From Azorinus chamasolen (taxonomy: Eukaryota; Mollusca; Bivalvia; Cardiida; Solecurtidae), in NCBI GenBank assembly GCA_963576725.1, contig OY755241.1, positions 26,138,449 through 26,202,448 of the forward strand: a DNA stretch of 64,000 bases, in the 5' to 3' direction. A program made the translations under genes and the position numbers. Position 1 is the stretch's first letter. The number at the start of each line of letters is the position of its first letter. Positions 10,501-21,296 of this stretch are shown here, piece by piece. Under the pieces are notes generated by a model. That model was not told the DNA's origin. It did not search any database and worked only from the letters and a program-made list of their open reading frames with translations.

Positions 10501-11466
10501 TTAAGATTGCAAACTGAATTCTTTGTTAGAAATGAATGCTAAACACCAAGAACAATTATTTATTTGTGTTTATGTAGGTATAGCGAGTCTCAATTTGTTT
10601 TATATCTGTTGCCTCGTTTCCTTAGCTGTTCTTCCGTCTTTGTACAGTTTGTTATACAGACTGGGTTATACCGGCACATTCCGTTGCCGGGCCACAAGAT
10701 TTTCATACTTTGTTGAGCTCGAAAAAACAGCGGTGCTTTCAGTGGTGGCTAGTGGCGACTGTATGCAACCAGTGTTTAGCTACTAAGCCAAGAGGGAATC
10801 ACATAATCTTACAATGTGTTACACACTTTGGGTGTGTATAAAACAAAGCATACATTTTATTTTTCGGTAATGTTCCATATTTCATTATGAAATAAACATA
10901 GAACGATCAGGGAAAGAGTTAAACAAGGAAACTTACAGGTGTGATAATCCAATTAATGACAAGCGTGTGTTTGATAATCCAATTAGACATGCGCGTGTTC
11001 ATTGTATCAGTTGAATAGACGTAAGATGTCGCTTATCTCTGTGTTTCACAAATCTTCACCTATTTCATATAACATTCCCACATCAATTATTTCAGAGATT
11101 CGGCTAAAGGTTTATACATTGCCCGGCAACGGAAGTGATCATATTGAAAGCAGTGCTCGTGTTTATTGAATAGAAATAAATTTGGGGAAAAAATAAAAGT
11201 CGTTCAATTTACAGTATTAGTACAGTATTTTTCAGGTAAAAAATCAATGTAGCTAATTATCCATGATTTATCAAACAGTGCAGTGCAATGAAACATAAAC
11301 ATTATAACTAAGATAATTAGGGGCCAAACATCCTCGGTCCGAAAGAGACTTTTTTCCGTAACATAAAGAACCAGTAAGAGAAGCTGAATATAATCAATAT
11401 TTGATTAATCATGGATAATTACAACGATTTTCACCTAGTTGGGAGTGTGAATAAACATACATTATA
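10501..11466. other. Unannotated AT-rich region
   Basis: No gene or familiar repeat was recognised. A CCGTTGCCGGG motif near 10682 recurs inverted (CCCGGCAACGG) near 11121. The sequence around the two does not pair, so no inverted-repeat element is called. Confidence 0.3.
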
Positions 11467-11682
11467 ATCTCGAGGGGTCTACTGTCCGGGTGGGCTGATG
11501 TCCGCCTCGTTAATATGTAGCGCGAGGGATCTATTGTCCGAGTGGGACGTATAATGTCCGCCCTCCACAAAACCACGATTGGGCTATTGTTCGCCCCTAG
11601 AAAACACGAGTGGGCTAATGTCCGCCCATAGAGAAATGGTGGGCTGTTGTCCGGGTGGGCTAATGTCCGTTTACCATTTTCT
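11467..11682 (+). repeat. Degenerate array of GTGGGCTAATGTCCG motifs
   Basis: About seven variants of GTGGGCT(A/G)(A/T)TGTCCG, including GGTCTACTGTCCGGG and GGGCTATTGTTCGCC, recur with irregular 15-45 bp spacing. The motif is GC-rich in AT-rich surroundings. Function is unknown. It could be a decayed minisatellite or a protein-binding cluster. Confidence 0.5.
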
Positions 11683-12089
11683 ACAACGACATTTTAATTA
11701 AGAACACAATATGAAGTCAGTTCGAATAGGATTTAGGTCAGCGATTAATAATAGAGGGTATCGGGTCAAAACGGCACACACCAGAAAGGCCCTTGTTCAC
11801 CAGCCCTAGAGCAGAACAGTTTTTTCGACACTTTAAGACCAACTATTCTCGTTATTAACTGATACAAATAAAGTTTTGCTATATTACAATGACCATTTGC
11901 CTGACATAAACACCCTGATATTACGGTTACGGGACATTTCGCTCAAAACCAGTTCCTCCCGGGAAACGCCCCACGAATGGAAATATACTGAAACGTTTCG
12001 TACCAGGTTTTCATTGAAAAATTGTCGTGACGACAGTTATTTGTTTTAATAACAAATTAAACTGCCGTCCCAGTAATTTTTCAACATAT
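11683..12089. other. Unannotated spacer
   Basis: Nothing recognisable beyond AT-rich sequence. The 4 bases before the TRIM (ATAT at 12086-12089) match the 4 bases after it (15741-15744). Confidence 0.3.
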
Positions 12090-12230
12090 TGTAACAGGAC
12101 TGGTGAAAAACATGCAGCCAAACCGGGGATCGAACCCGGGACCCCTCACTTACAAGGCGAGTGCTCTAACCACTGAGCTATCCGAACCGCTTACTGTCTT
12201 TCAGCCAGTACCTGTACCCGGCCTGTCACA
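12090..12230 (-). repeat. TRIM LTR, intact copy
   Basis: The 141-bp repeat contains the tRNA-like segment at 12117-12190. Terminal inverted motifs TGTGACAGG and CCTGTTACA are typical LTR ends. The partner LTR is 12322-12446 plus 15725-15740. Confidence 0.75.
12117..12190 (-). tRNA. tRNA-Thr(UGU)-like sequence in a TRIM LTR
   Basis: The minus strand has D-stem GCTC/GAGC, anticodon loop CTTGTAA (anticodon TGT) on a 5-bp stem CTCGC/GTGAG, and T-arm CCGGG-TTCGATC-CCCGG. The A box (TAGCTCAGTGG) and B box (GGTTCGATCCC) are near-consensus. The acceptor stem pairs poorly, so it is more likely a promoter-bearing tRNA relic than a working tRNA gene. Confidence 0.6.
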
Positions 12231-12321
12231 CTACTCCCCCCTTTTCCCCTGAGATTCTCGCCGAATCTGCAGCAGAAATCATGGGCGTGCACAGGGTCCG
12301 ATTTTCAAGTTGGGCGCCAAC
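12231..12321 (-). other. TRIM internal region: PBS and polypurine tract
   Basis: On the minus strand, two bases after the LTR, TGGCGCCCAAC matches 11 nt complementary to the 3' end of animal tRNA-Lys(CUU). The other end is a purine run, AGGGGAAAAGGGGGGAGTAG, directly abutting the next LTR. No coding sequence fits in 91 bp. Confidence 0.72.
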
Positions 12322-12446
12322 TGTAACAGGACTGGTGAAAAACATGCATCCAGACCGGGGATCGAACCCGGGACCCCTCACTTACAAGGCGAGTGCTCTA
12401 ACCACTGAGATATCCGAACCGCTTACTGTCTTTCAGCCAGTACCTG
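12322..12446 (-). repeat. TRIM LTR, interrupted copy
   Basis: It matches the intact LTR with only a few substitutions, including AGATATCC for AGCTATCC in the A-box region, as far as CCAGTACCTG. The missing 16 bp are at 15725-15740. The tRNA-like segment is 12352-12421, with intact B box. Confidence 0.75.
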
Positions 12447-12499
12447 TTGAGATTTGTCATTTATGCCAATGCCGATAACGCTGCTGACTGTGGTAAATA

Positions 12500-14171
12500 T
12501 TTGGGGATGTTCTCAAAACATTTTTGTGTAATACCTAGGTTTATGACTCATTGTATTAATTATTGTTTTAACTAGTGTAACTTTACTCTTTAAGTTATAA
12601 AATGTAGAAGATTATACACTTTTCATATATTAACTTAAGTGACAATATATTTTGAAATGAAAATATTTTAAAACATGTACACATCAATAAACTTTTAAAC
12701 GACGACCATGCACGCATTTATCGTGCGCATTATAAAGCTGTACCATACTGAGTAAGGCCACTGAAAATGGTATTGGTTTCAGGTACACTTCTTCAAAGAC
12801 GGAAAAAGACTGTCCGCTTTTCTAAGGAAGATGCAATGTTAATGTTAAGGTCATATCGACAGCACCAAACTTATCTTAGCAGATGGTAGCTTAATGCAGG
12901 CTGAAACTAAAGCAGAATGTTCCTTTCAGTCAGCTTTAAGCAACCATCTGTCTTTAATACTGATGTAACGTGTATCGAGCGGATTCAATATATCAATACA
13001 AAAATGGACAAGAATATATAATTTTTCTCGGGGCTACCTAGCCTATGATTAAAGAACAATGAAACACTAAAAATGGGTTTAGAACTACAACTAATTATGT
13101 ATAATGATTATGCAAAATGATTGGAACTGGCTGTCTGCCTCAAACAGAATTAACTTTAAAATCACAAACAATGATTTATGGCTTTTTGCCTTAAAAAGAA
13201 TCAAACAGTGATTAGTGATTATAACCACTGGCGTATACAAAAGCCTCAAGTAATATGCATAAGCTACCTGGAACCTCAATTTATGGTTCCAAACCTAAAA
13301 GTATGGTTTATGGTTCCAAACCTAAAACTATGACCTCAGACCACAAAATATGACTTCGGTTTAACCTTGCTCCCAGAGCTAAATTACTGCCTTCAGACAC
13401 TCGGTCTGAAACACCTCCAAACCTGTCCAGGTATGGATGCACCCAGCTACTAATAGCTGTATAAAATAAACCAATGAAGTCGGTCTCAAACTATAAAGAC
13501 AGAAGTGGCGACCCGGAGCTAGTTCTGGGGTTCTTCTGCATTGCATTGATGCCTGAAGGTTTCCAGCACTTGTCCAAAGTCTCCGATCTCCCAATCAATA
13601 TACAAGTACATGTAATATACTATTGCTGTGGTCGTTCTTCTATTTATTCCTTGAGACGTTAACTGGTCGGTTGACAATTTCGGTCAGGCTGAACAGAGTG
13701 AAGCGAGGGGTTTATATACGCCAGTATGCATGTGGCGCCGCCTGGTGAACGTATCTCTGAAAACCAAGGGAATCTACTCTAGATAACCATGCAGTCTGTG
13801 CGTGTGCGATACCGAATGAGCGCCTAATAACTGAAACATGATCACTGAGCTAGATTGCTATAAAATCAATGAATAAACAAATAACACAAGTGCTATACAT
13901 ATAAACTGGGTGTGACTGATCTTTTTGAAGGATAAGAATACTAAACAATTCATATATCTACCTTGTAACGGAATCTGTTAAATTTTTGAAGCAAGTTTAG
14001 AAAGTTCGGGAACCGAGAACAAATGTAGCGAACTTATACAAGGGAGATAACTTTCGAAAACATGGCAAAATACATCTTTGTTACACTGAAAACAAGGTAT
14101 GGAATAAAAACATGTAAATGCAGTTGTCGAACAGTAGCTGACTATATTTGCTTTTACACTCACCATATGAA
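12500..14171. other. Interior of the inverted-repeat element, no gene seen
   Basis: AT-rich. It contains a small direct repeat (TATGGTTCCAAACCTAAAA twice near 13280-13330). No frame over ~70 codons looks coding. Confidence 0.3.
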
Positions 14172-14974
14172 TAAGAGGGCCATGATGACACCGATATCGC
14201 TTACCAGACAATCAGAGGAGAAGATTTTCAAATGTTTTCAAGTTTTATTTTTTATATGTTTATATAGAAAAAGTAAAGTACCTAGTCTACTTTCAGTCCG
14301 AATGACCGCTCAGCCGACTGGTCATTGCGTCATTCGCCTACAATATTGAGCACTACTAAGATATGGTGCAATCATGCAGCCGCAGTACCGGCTAATGACC
14401 CTCACAGGTACCCATTGTAACTCTTGGGTGGAGAGGAGGTGTGGCTGGGAGACCCTGAAACGCGTCTCTGAAATTTCCAAGAGGGATCGGGACTTGAAAC
14501 CCGGACTTCCGGTTTGGTAGTCAAGCGCGATACCAATAGACCACCTCACTACTTTTTTTCTATAGAAAACTGACCACCCCTGGGTGGGGTCTTATTTGAC
14601 CCCAGGGGCATAATTCATTTTACTTTTGTAGATGACTTAAATAGGATGATTTGTGCCAAATATGAAGGCTGAGGACCTTCCAGTTTCAGAGGAGAAGATT
14701 TTCAAAGCTTTCACAATATGTCTCTATAGAAAACTGGCCAACCCATGGACCGGACCAATTTTGACCCCAGGGGCATAATTTATATAACGTTCGTAGAGGA
14801 CCTATACAGGTGATGCTATTTGCCAAAGATGAAAGTTGATAACCTTGTAGATTCAGAGGAGAATATTTTAAAGGTTCAGATTGTTGACGACTAACGACCA
14901 ACGACGCACGCCGATGGGCGATGGACATCAAGCGATCACAAAAGCTCACCCAGAGCACTTTGTGCTTGTGAGTT
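14172..14974 (-). mobile_element. Helentron-like element with SINE insertion
   Basis: The reversed 3' end (AAGAGGGCCATGATGACACC...GCTTACCAGACAATCAG) starts the element. The reversed 5' hairpin (GCTCACCCAGAGCACTTTGT) ends it. It contains two to three core units and extra sequence near 14240-14350 that is foreign to other copies. Confidence 0.7.
14358..14546 (-). mobile_element. tRNA-derived SINE
   Basis: The insertion is flanked by a 7-bp direct repeat CACTACT at 14351-14357 and 14547-14553. On the minus strand a tRNA-like head has A box TGGTCTATTGG and B box GGGTTTCAAGTCC. A body with AATGGGTACCTGTGAGGG, common in invertebrate tRNA-SINEs, follows. Confidence 0.7.
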
Positions 14975-15723
14975 CAAATACATATGTGACAGACCGCCGT
15001 ACAAAATAACAGGGAATATATTTTTGAAATAACATGGCAAAAAACCATGCATATTTTTCAAAAATCTTAAAAATACAGTACGTATTCTACAAAGATCTTA
15101 AAATATCAGTATAGTGTAACATGAAGGATGTAGACGAAAAGAACACAATAAATAAATAACTGGCCTGGCAGCTAAATTTTTTTGTACTTTGATTAATTTG
15201 CTAGTTTTATAATTAAGCTAAATTGGTTCTATAGCAGCGACTGTACGTATGGGATTACTGTTTTCGCAATAACGCATAAATGTACAGGAAAAGAGATTGT
15301 AGCCAAAAGACTTGTGCGATTGGTTGTTATGCCTTCGGAATAACACTAGCTTTAAATTTATAACAACTCAAAAATGATGTTATCGTTATATTTCGTTATA
15401 TGTCTGATATCCATCTCTCATACTGTTTGTGAATTTGTATGTACTATATATGTCAGTGCGTAAGGTATGGAGGGGAGTGGTTCTCCGACCCTCACACATC
15501 AAATGGACGGAAGAAATAAACGAGGTCCCTCGCTGCAGGGTGTGAAAGGTAAATGTTTTTATAAAAATATATGTGAACCTAAACCTAAATTTACTTTCGA
15601 TATGGCCTTAACTATCAAAAGTATCAATAGGCTTGCAGAAAGTTTGAGAACGTCCCTCATTTTCGGTGAATAATTGTCGTTATAAGTATCGGATTCGGCA
15701 TCGGTATAGTTGACAAATATCAT
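14975..15723. other. Right part of the inverted-repeat element, no gene seen
   Basis: AT-rich sequence ending in the CCGATA-like subterminal repeats. The short frame at 15467-15673 has no recognisable domain and is not called. Confidence 0.3.
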
Positions 15724-15895
15724 GTACCCGGCCTGTCACAATATAATGGCATTCTTCATAGGGTTTTAGACCTGAGAACTAGTGTATTATCATCGAATGT
15801 GGTTCTCATGGTTCTGTTTGGGTGCTCATGTCTCTTGTGCTAGGTCCACACGGCACAGCGACATCTAGCCTAAAAGAAAACAATACTGATACCAA

Positions 15896-16155
15896 TGTAG
15901 TTAAATATGATACTGTAATTACCACAAATGGTCCGAATAATACGGGTAGGGTATGACGTCACACCTCGCTCACACCATTCGACCAGAGCTAGCTGTCGCG
16001 GACAGACGTATATAGGAATCTTCAGTTGATGGCCTGGCCATGTGTTGTCCACAGGAAACCAGAACATGACTGACTGATGAGGGTAGGAACTATTTATCCA
16101 CTTTATATTGGCATTTGACTTGAGCACTAGTTATTATTTAGGTAGAAATACAACA
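15896..16155 (+). repeat. 5' LTR of the Gypsy element
   Basis: This 260-bp sequence has TG...CA ends (TGTAGTTAAATATG...GTAGAAATACAACA) and a TATA-type stretch GACGTATATAGG. The body matches the 3' LTR closely except for insertions present only there. Confidence 0.78.
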
Positions 16156-18309
16156 TTGCCGACGAGGATACTTTGGCATTATTTGGTTTTTGCAAAATTC
16201 GGAAACGCAAATATTATGTAGCGGGCGACTTAAATTTTTTCGACCATGTGCTTTCTGTCAGGCACCAATTTCTAGACTTTGAACAGAGTTGAATATTACT
16301 GCATGCATTAGTGTTACCCTGTTAGTTTATATCACTGTGTATGTACTATTTTCTTATATGCTAATACATACGAGTGTTTTAAAGTATCTCTGGTATAGAT
16401 AAAGGTAGCGTGCACTTACCCTGTCTGATACTTTGATGGTTGCTTCAGAATAACTCCGGAATCGTCTTTAGGAATACTGGATAACACGTTTGTAGGGACC
16501 TCGCTAACGCTCTGCTTGCCAGGAACCCAGAACGAGGCTCACGTTAATTAGGGGCTGGTCTAATTCCGGGACCGACCTAGTGCCGGCCACTACACTTTTT
16601 ACTTGCATCGAGTGGGTGGGTTAAAATGTGCTTCCGTTTTTCGGGTGGGAATAACCGACGAACGTTCGTGTGTATTGGTTTTGCTGAGTATATTTATAGG
16701 TCTGTGGTAACTGCTGAGTATATCTATACAAGAAGTGCTTTAGGGGTCAGCATGTATTGCTAAGTATATTAATATCGGGAATGTACATATAATGTACATC
16801 GGGTGTGAACATCCCGAGCATTTTATCAGATTATATAATATTTATCGTGCTTTGTCATGAGAGGCTGACATAGGTTCGGTTTGAATTCAATAATATTCAG
16901 TCTCTGGGGTGCTCCAAATTAGTTTTTATATTTTTCATCATTAAAATAGGGAATACTGGGTTTATTTGGAGGGACAAAGCAACTTTTTTCAAGTTTAGAC
17001 TGAGAAAATAATTTATAGACCTGTTTGGTACCTATCTTGGAGTCTGTCATCATATGTTCGTTCCCAGTGCTACTGTAGTTATCTTTTGATAGTTTATTTT
17101 CTATATTACTTTACATATATTTTTTGTGTGCATATTTTGTAAATAGACTGTTCCTTCATCATAATTAAATATATCCCCCGGGCCCATAGTTTTGTTTTAT
17201 TTTAGTATGTGCACAAAGGAATAAGGTTATTCCTATAGGAGTATTTGTACTGTTTTAAGAGATAAATTATTGCTTCACAAAATTGTTCTGCGAGTTAATT
17301 CTGCCTCTAACATATTTTAAATCAATTTTAGAAGCACTGGGTCATGAGCCATCTGTACACCTGTTAGGTATGATATACTTTTCAGTTAGTTCAATATTAG
17401 AGGATCTTGCTCATTTGAGATTCTCTGTTCATGAATATGATTAGTGGTTCTAAACCGAGGTCCCAGTTGAGATTTGTCATTTATGCCAATACCGATACCA
17501 ATATTGACTGTGCTTGTGTAATAAAAAGCTGTACCTGTTAGGAAACCCCTTACCTTACGGCCAGACAAAAAGATGGGGAGGGTGGAAGAATATATAGATA
17601 GACAGCTTTCTAGGTAGCAGTCCTAGATTGAATTGGGACTTCAACTCCTTTATCACTGCGATTCTGTTAGACTTGCTGTCTGATTCACAAGCTTCAAGTT
17701 TAAGAAACAGAATAGTCGGTCTATCTGAGTTCCCCGTGACATGAAACAATTGGAAGAACAGTATCTGTTTGCAACTGAGAATATCGACAGCTACATTCAA
17801 GGAAGAGTTTGCTGTTAGCAGCTCAGTGAAGATACTTAAATTGCAGCGACGGTTAGTCCTGCAGTTGTATCTGCTTTGGAGAGGGAGTTTGCTGTTAGTG
17901 ACTCCATAACTCCTTGAAAGGTACGAGAGCTGTGGGAGCTGTTAGACCTGCAGTTGTACCTAGTTTGACATATCCAGACAGTATACATTGCTGCTGGAGT
18001 AGCACACCGGAAGATGATGCTGGAGTAGCACACCGGAAGATGATGTTAGATTTCCAGTAATCTACACCTGAATGGGCTAAGGTTCTTGTGCTATGGAGGA
18101 GTGTTGGTCAAGAAACCGCCTTTGTCAAAAGGGATACAGCAAAGTGGCAGAGTGCAGGTCACAGATGGAGCCCTGCGTGTAGTATTGATGGAACCGCCAG
18201 TGTTAGCTCTCCGGAATAAATCTGATCCGTTTATTCTAGATATAGATGCTTCAAATGTGGTAGCGGTGGTGTACTAGGCAGGTAGGGTACTGCATATATC
18301 GTGTGTTTT
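16156..18309 (+). pseudogene. Gypsy internal region: primer site to RNase H, heavily decayed
   Basis: After the primer-site-like motif, gag and most of pol are unreadable. A fragment of the inverted-repeat element end (TTGAGATTTGTCATTTATGC) lies at about 17466. Two near-identical 28-bp units, GCTGGAGTAGCACACCGGAA, sit at about 17990-18045. The recognisable coding remnant is at 18195-18276: PVLALRNKSDPFILDIDASN, the start of the Ty3/Gypsy RNase H-like domain. The frame is then cut by the 18310 insertion. Confidence 0.65.
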
Positions 18310-20022
18310 TAGCTCACCTGAGCCAAAGGCTCAGGTGAGTTATTGTGACCGCGATCAGTCCGGCGTCCGGTGTCCGGCGTCTGGCGTCCGGTGTCCGGCG
18401 TCCGTCGTCCGGCGTCCGTCCACATTTTCAAACGACATCTCCTCTGAAACTACTGACCCGATTTCAACCAAATTTTGTCAGAAGCATCAGTGGTTAGGGG
18501 GAAAGAAATATTGTTCACATTATGACCCCCGGGCCAAAAATGGCCCCGCCCTAGGGCTTATCAGTTTGTCATAGGAAAATCTTTAAAAATCTTCTTCTCT
18601 GAAACTGTAAGGCCTAGACTTTTGATATTTGGCATGTAGCATGATCTTATGGTCCTCTACAAAGATTGTTCAAATTATGACCCCCGGGCCAAAAATGGCC
18701 CCGCCCAAGGGCTTATCAGTTTTTCATAGGAAAATCTTTAAAAATCTTCTTCTCTGAAACTGTAAGACCTAGACCTTTAATATTTGGTATGTAGCATGAT
18801 CTAATGGTCCTCTACAAAGATTGTTCAAATTATGACCCTCGGGCCAAAAATGGCCCCGCCCTGGGGCTAATCAGTTTTTCATAGGAAAATCTTTAAAAAT
18901 CTTCTTCTCTGAAACTGTAAGGCCTAGACTTTTGATATTTGGCACGTAGCATGATCTTATGGTCCTCTACAAAGATTGTTCAAATTATGACCCAGGGGCC
19001 AAAATTGACCCCGCCCAAGGGCTTATCAGTTTTTCATAGGAAAATCTTTAAAAATCTTCTTCTCTGAAACTGTAAGGCCTAGACTTTTGATATTTGGCAT
19101 GTAGCATGATCTTATGGTCCTGTACAAAGATTGTTCAAATTATGACCCCCGGGCTAAAAATGGCCCCACCCTAGGCCTTATCAGTTTTTCATAGGCAAAT
19201 CTTTAAAAATCTTCTTCTCTGAAACTGTAAGGCCTAGAGCTTTGATATTTGGTATGTAGCATGATCTAATGGTCCTCTACAATAATTGTTCAAGTTATGA
19301 CCCACGGGCCAAAAATGGCCCCGCCCTAGGGCTTATCAGTTTTTCATAGGAAAATCTTTAAAAATCTTCTTCTCTGAAACTGTAAGGCCTAGACCTTTGA
19401 TATTTGGCATGTAGCATGGTCTAATGGTCCTCTACAAAGATTGTTCAAATTATGACCCTGGACCGAAAATGGCCCCACCATGGGGCTTATCAGTTTTTCA
19501 TAGGAAAATCTTTAAAAATATTTTTGTCTGAAACTGTTAGGCCTATACCTTTGATATTTGGAATGTAGCATGCTGTAATGGTTCTCTACAAAGATTGTTC
19601 AAATTATGACCCCTGGGCCAATATGGCCCACCCAAGGGCTTATCAGTTTTTCATAGGAAAATCTTTAAAAATCTTCTGAAACTGTAAGGCCTAGACCTTT
19701 GATGTTTGGTATGTAACATGATCTAATGGTCCTATACAAATATGTAGCTTGGCTTGTGGTCCTCTGCCAAGAATGTTCAACTTACGACCCTGGCCTCTGG
19801 GCAAAATTTGGCCCTGCCTTGGGGCTTATCAGTTTTTCATGGGAAAAATATGAAATATTATTTTTCTCTGAAACCATTAGGCTTAGACCTTTAATTAATG
19901 GCATACTGCTTTGCCTTGTGGTTCTCTATCAATGTTGTACAAAAGATGACTTCTTGGTCAAAAATGGCCCCGCCCCATGGGTTATCTCAGGTGAGCGCTT
20001 CAGGGCCTCATGGCCCTCTTGT
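18310..20022 (+). mobile_element. Helentron-like element inside Gypsy pol
   Basis: The 5' hairpin (AGCTCACCTGAGCC / GGCTCAGGTGAG) is near-perfect and is followed by GTCCGGCGTC repeats. About nine ~160-bp core units follow, each containing TTGATATTTGG, ATGGTCCTCTACAAAGATTG and ATGACCCCCGGGCC-like blocks. The 3' end is CTCAGGTGAGCGCTTC, then GGGCCTCATGGCCC, then CTCTTGT. The flanks are two halves of the Gypsy RNase H region. Confidence 0.82.
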
Positions 20023-20440
20023 TTAGTATAGTTTGTAGCACCTACGAGTAGTACATGGTACTACTGCTCAAACTGACCATTCTAGTCTTACCTGGCCGTT
20101 AGGATTCCGGGGACTCACATGGCATATTATGGGGATGGACAGGGTAGTGGATCAGGTGAATGCAATGTCTGGTATTCCCAAGTCATTGCATGGTTGTCCA
20201 TAGTAATAGAGTCAAGGCACCAGACTCTGGGTGCCGTGTGAGGGTGCAATTATTGCAATATAAAACACAATGGTGCATTTGTCGAAGCAGTGAATACACC
20301 ATTAACTTAACAGTGGATAAGCAATAAGTGGTCTAGCAATCGTGCCATTGTTAAGGTTTTCTGGGTAACCCTGAAGGTGTTACCGCAGGTAGCGGAATCG
20401 AGGCTATGAATGGTGTAGACTCAATGAAATTCCTTTGATC
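20023..20440 (+). pseudogene. Gypsy pol continuation (RNase H C-terminal part)
   Basis: Immediately after the Helentron-like element a frame reads TAQTDHSSLTWPLGFRG, matching the conserved TDHxSLxWL motif of Ty3/Gypsy RNase H. The domain is therefore continuous with the 18276 side. The frame decays soon after and no integrase motif was found. Confidence 0.6.
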
Positions 20441-20854
20441 AACATGCAGACATTGGTTCATTCACTGTTTTGGAATGAACGTTAGTTTACTGGTTTGCCA
20501 TTGATATGTGAGTGTATTCAATTTACCTGTTAGGAATAAATGCAAAGCTATTTAATGGCTTGCCATTGGAATGTTTGCTTGGTTCATTTACCTCTTAGGG
20601 ATGAACGCAAGCTGTTAGATGGTCTACGAGTGAGATTCAAGGACCTATTAGGAATTGAATGATTGGCTGTTCAATGGCTTACCATTGGGTTCATTTACCT
20701 GTTAGGGATGAACGCACAATGGTTTATACTAATGATTTGGGATGGTGGTTATCATTATAAGTATAGAGGGTTGGGCGAAATTTGAATGTTCATGACTTTC
20801 ATGTCATGAGTTAATTGATATTATATAGAATGCCCCATATTTCCTAGTTTTTTA
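20440..20854 (+). repeat. Irregular tandem repeats within the Gypsy interior
   Basis: Blocks such as GGCTTGCCATTGG and TTCATTTACCTGTTAGGGAT recur three to four times with 70-110 bp spacing between 20440 and 20730. The rest is AT-rich with no coding signal. Confidence 0.5.
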
Positions 20855-20936
20855 AAGGTTTATGAATGTTCACGGGGTATTGGGATATTATACCTCTTTA
20901 AGGGGATATGTTGTTAATTAATTGGATATTAATTGC
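20855..20936 (+). repeat. 81-bp direct repeat, left copy
   Basis: AAAGGTTTATGAATGTTCAC...GGATATTAATT is repeated at 26663-26743 with a single obvious mismatch. The pair brackets a 5.7-kb composite insertion. Confidence 0.85.
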
Positions 20937-21296
20937 TGGAAAATCATATAGTAAACATATAATCTTTTCGGATTCTCTTTCTGTTTAAATTCTCTTTTGT
21001 TGGATACCTAGTCATTGTGGAATACAGGGCAACGAGAGGGCGGACCTTGCAGCGAAGTCTGCCCTTGAATCGCCTGAATCTGATATGAGAATACCGTATT
21101 CGAATTTCAAACCACAAATTACTAGACATATTCTATATAAATGGCAGGAGTCTTGGAATGAGGAAATTCATAACAAGCTCCATGCTGTTAAACCTATTTT
21201 AGGTGAACATTTTTGTTCATGCTTACCAATTCGGCGTGATGAGGTCGTATTGGCCAGAATAAGAATTGGACATTCTTTTTTAACTCATTCATTTTT
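20937..21296 (+). pseudogene. LINE RNase H fragment (ATTC family), both ends lost
   Basis: It begins GCTGGAAAATCATATAG in the middle of RNase H, loses about 100 bp near 20985, and continues through SHCGIQGNERADLAAKSAL and the DEVVLARIRIGHS block. It stops abruptly at HSFLL where the next element begins. No 3' tail is present. Confidence 0.85.

Larger units (their letters stand above)
12448..15722. mobile_element. 3.3-kb inverted-repeat element inserted in the TRIM LTR
   Basis: The ends are TGAGATTTGTC...GACAAATATCA, inverted repeats that continue imperfectly for ~30 bp with CCGATA-like subterminal repeats (ATGCCAATGCCGATAAC; inverted GTATCGGATTCGGCATCGG). The break in the LTR is flanked by TGT on both sides, consistent with a 3-bp target duplication. 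No transposase frame is visible, so it is non-autonomous and the superfamily is unassigned. A related end fragment lies at about 17466-17520. Confidence 0.6.
12090..15740 (-). mobile_element. TRIM (miniature LTR retrotransposon) with tRNA-bearing LTRs, interrupted
   Basis: Two direct repeats of 141 bp have TG...CA ends (minus-strand TGTGACAGG...CCTGTTACA). They flank only 91 bp that hold a primer-binding site and a polypurine tract and no gene. The second repeat is split by the 12448-15722 element: its final TACCCGGCCTGTCACA sits at 15725-15740. Removing that insertion gives an element of about 373 bp with a 4-bp ATAT target duplication. Each LTR contains a tRNA-Thr-like sequence with intact pol III A and B boxes. 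Confidence 0.78.

Noticed and set aside
10680..11135. Inverted-repeat transposon bounded by CCGTTGCCGGG / CCCGGCAACGG
   Set aside because: Only 11-14 bp match; flanking sequence does not extend the inverted repeat and no target duplication is visible.
12117..12421. Two functional tRNA-Thr genes
   Set aside because: Acceptor stems pair poorly and both copies lie inside direct repeats with LTR ends, so a tRNA-derived promoter in a retroelement is a better explanation.
15870..16127. Minus-strand protein-coding frame, with a similar one at 26898-27101
   Set aside because: Both are antisense readings of the Gypsy LTR.
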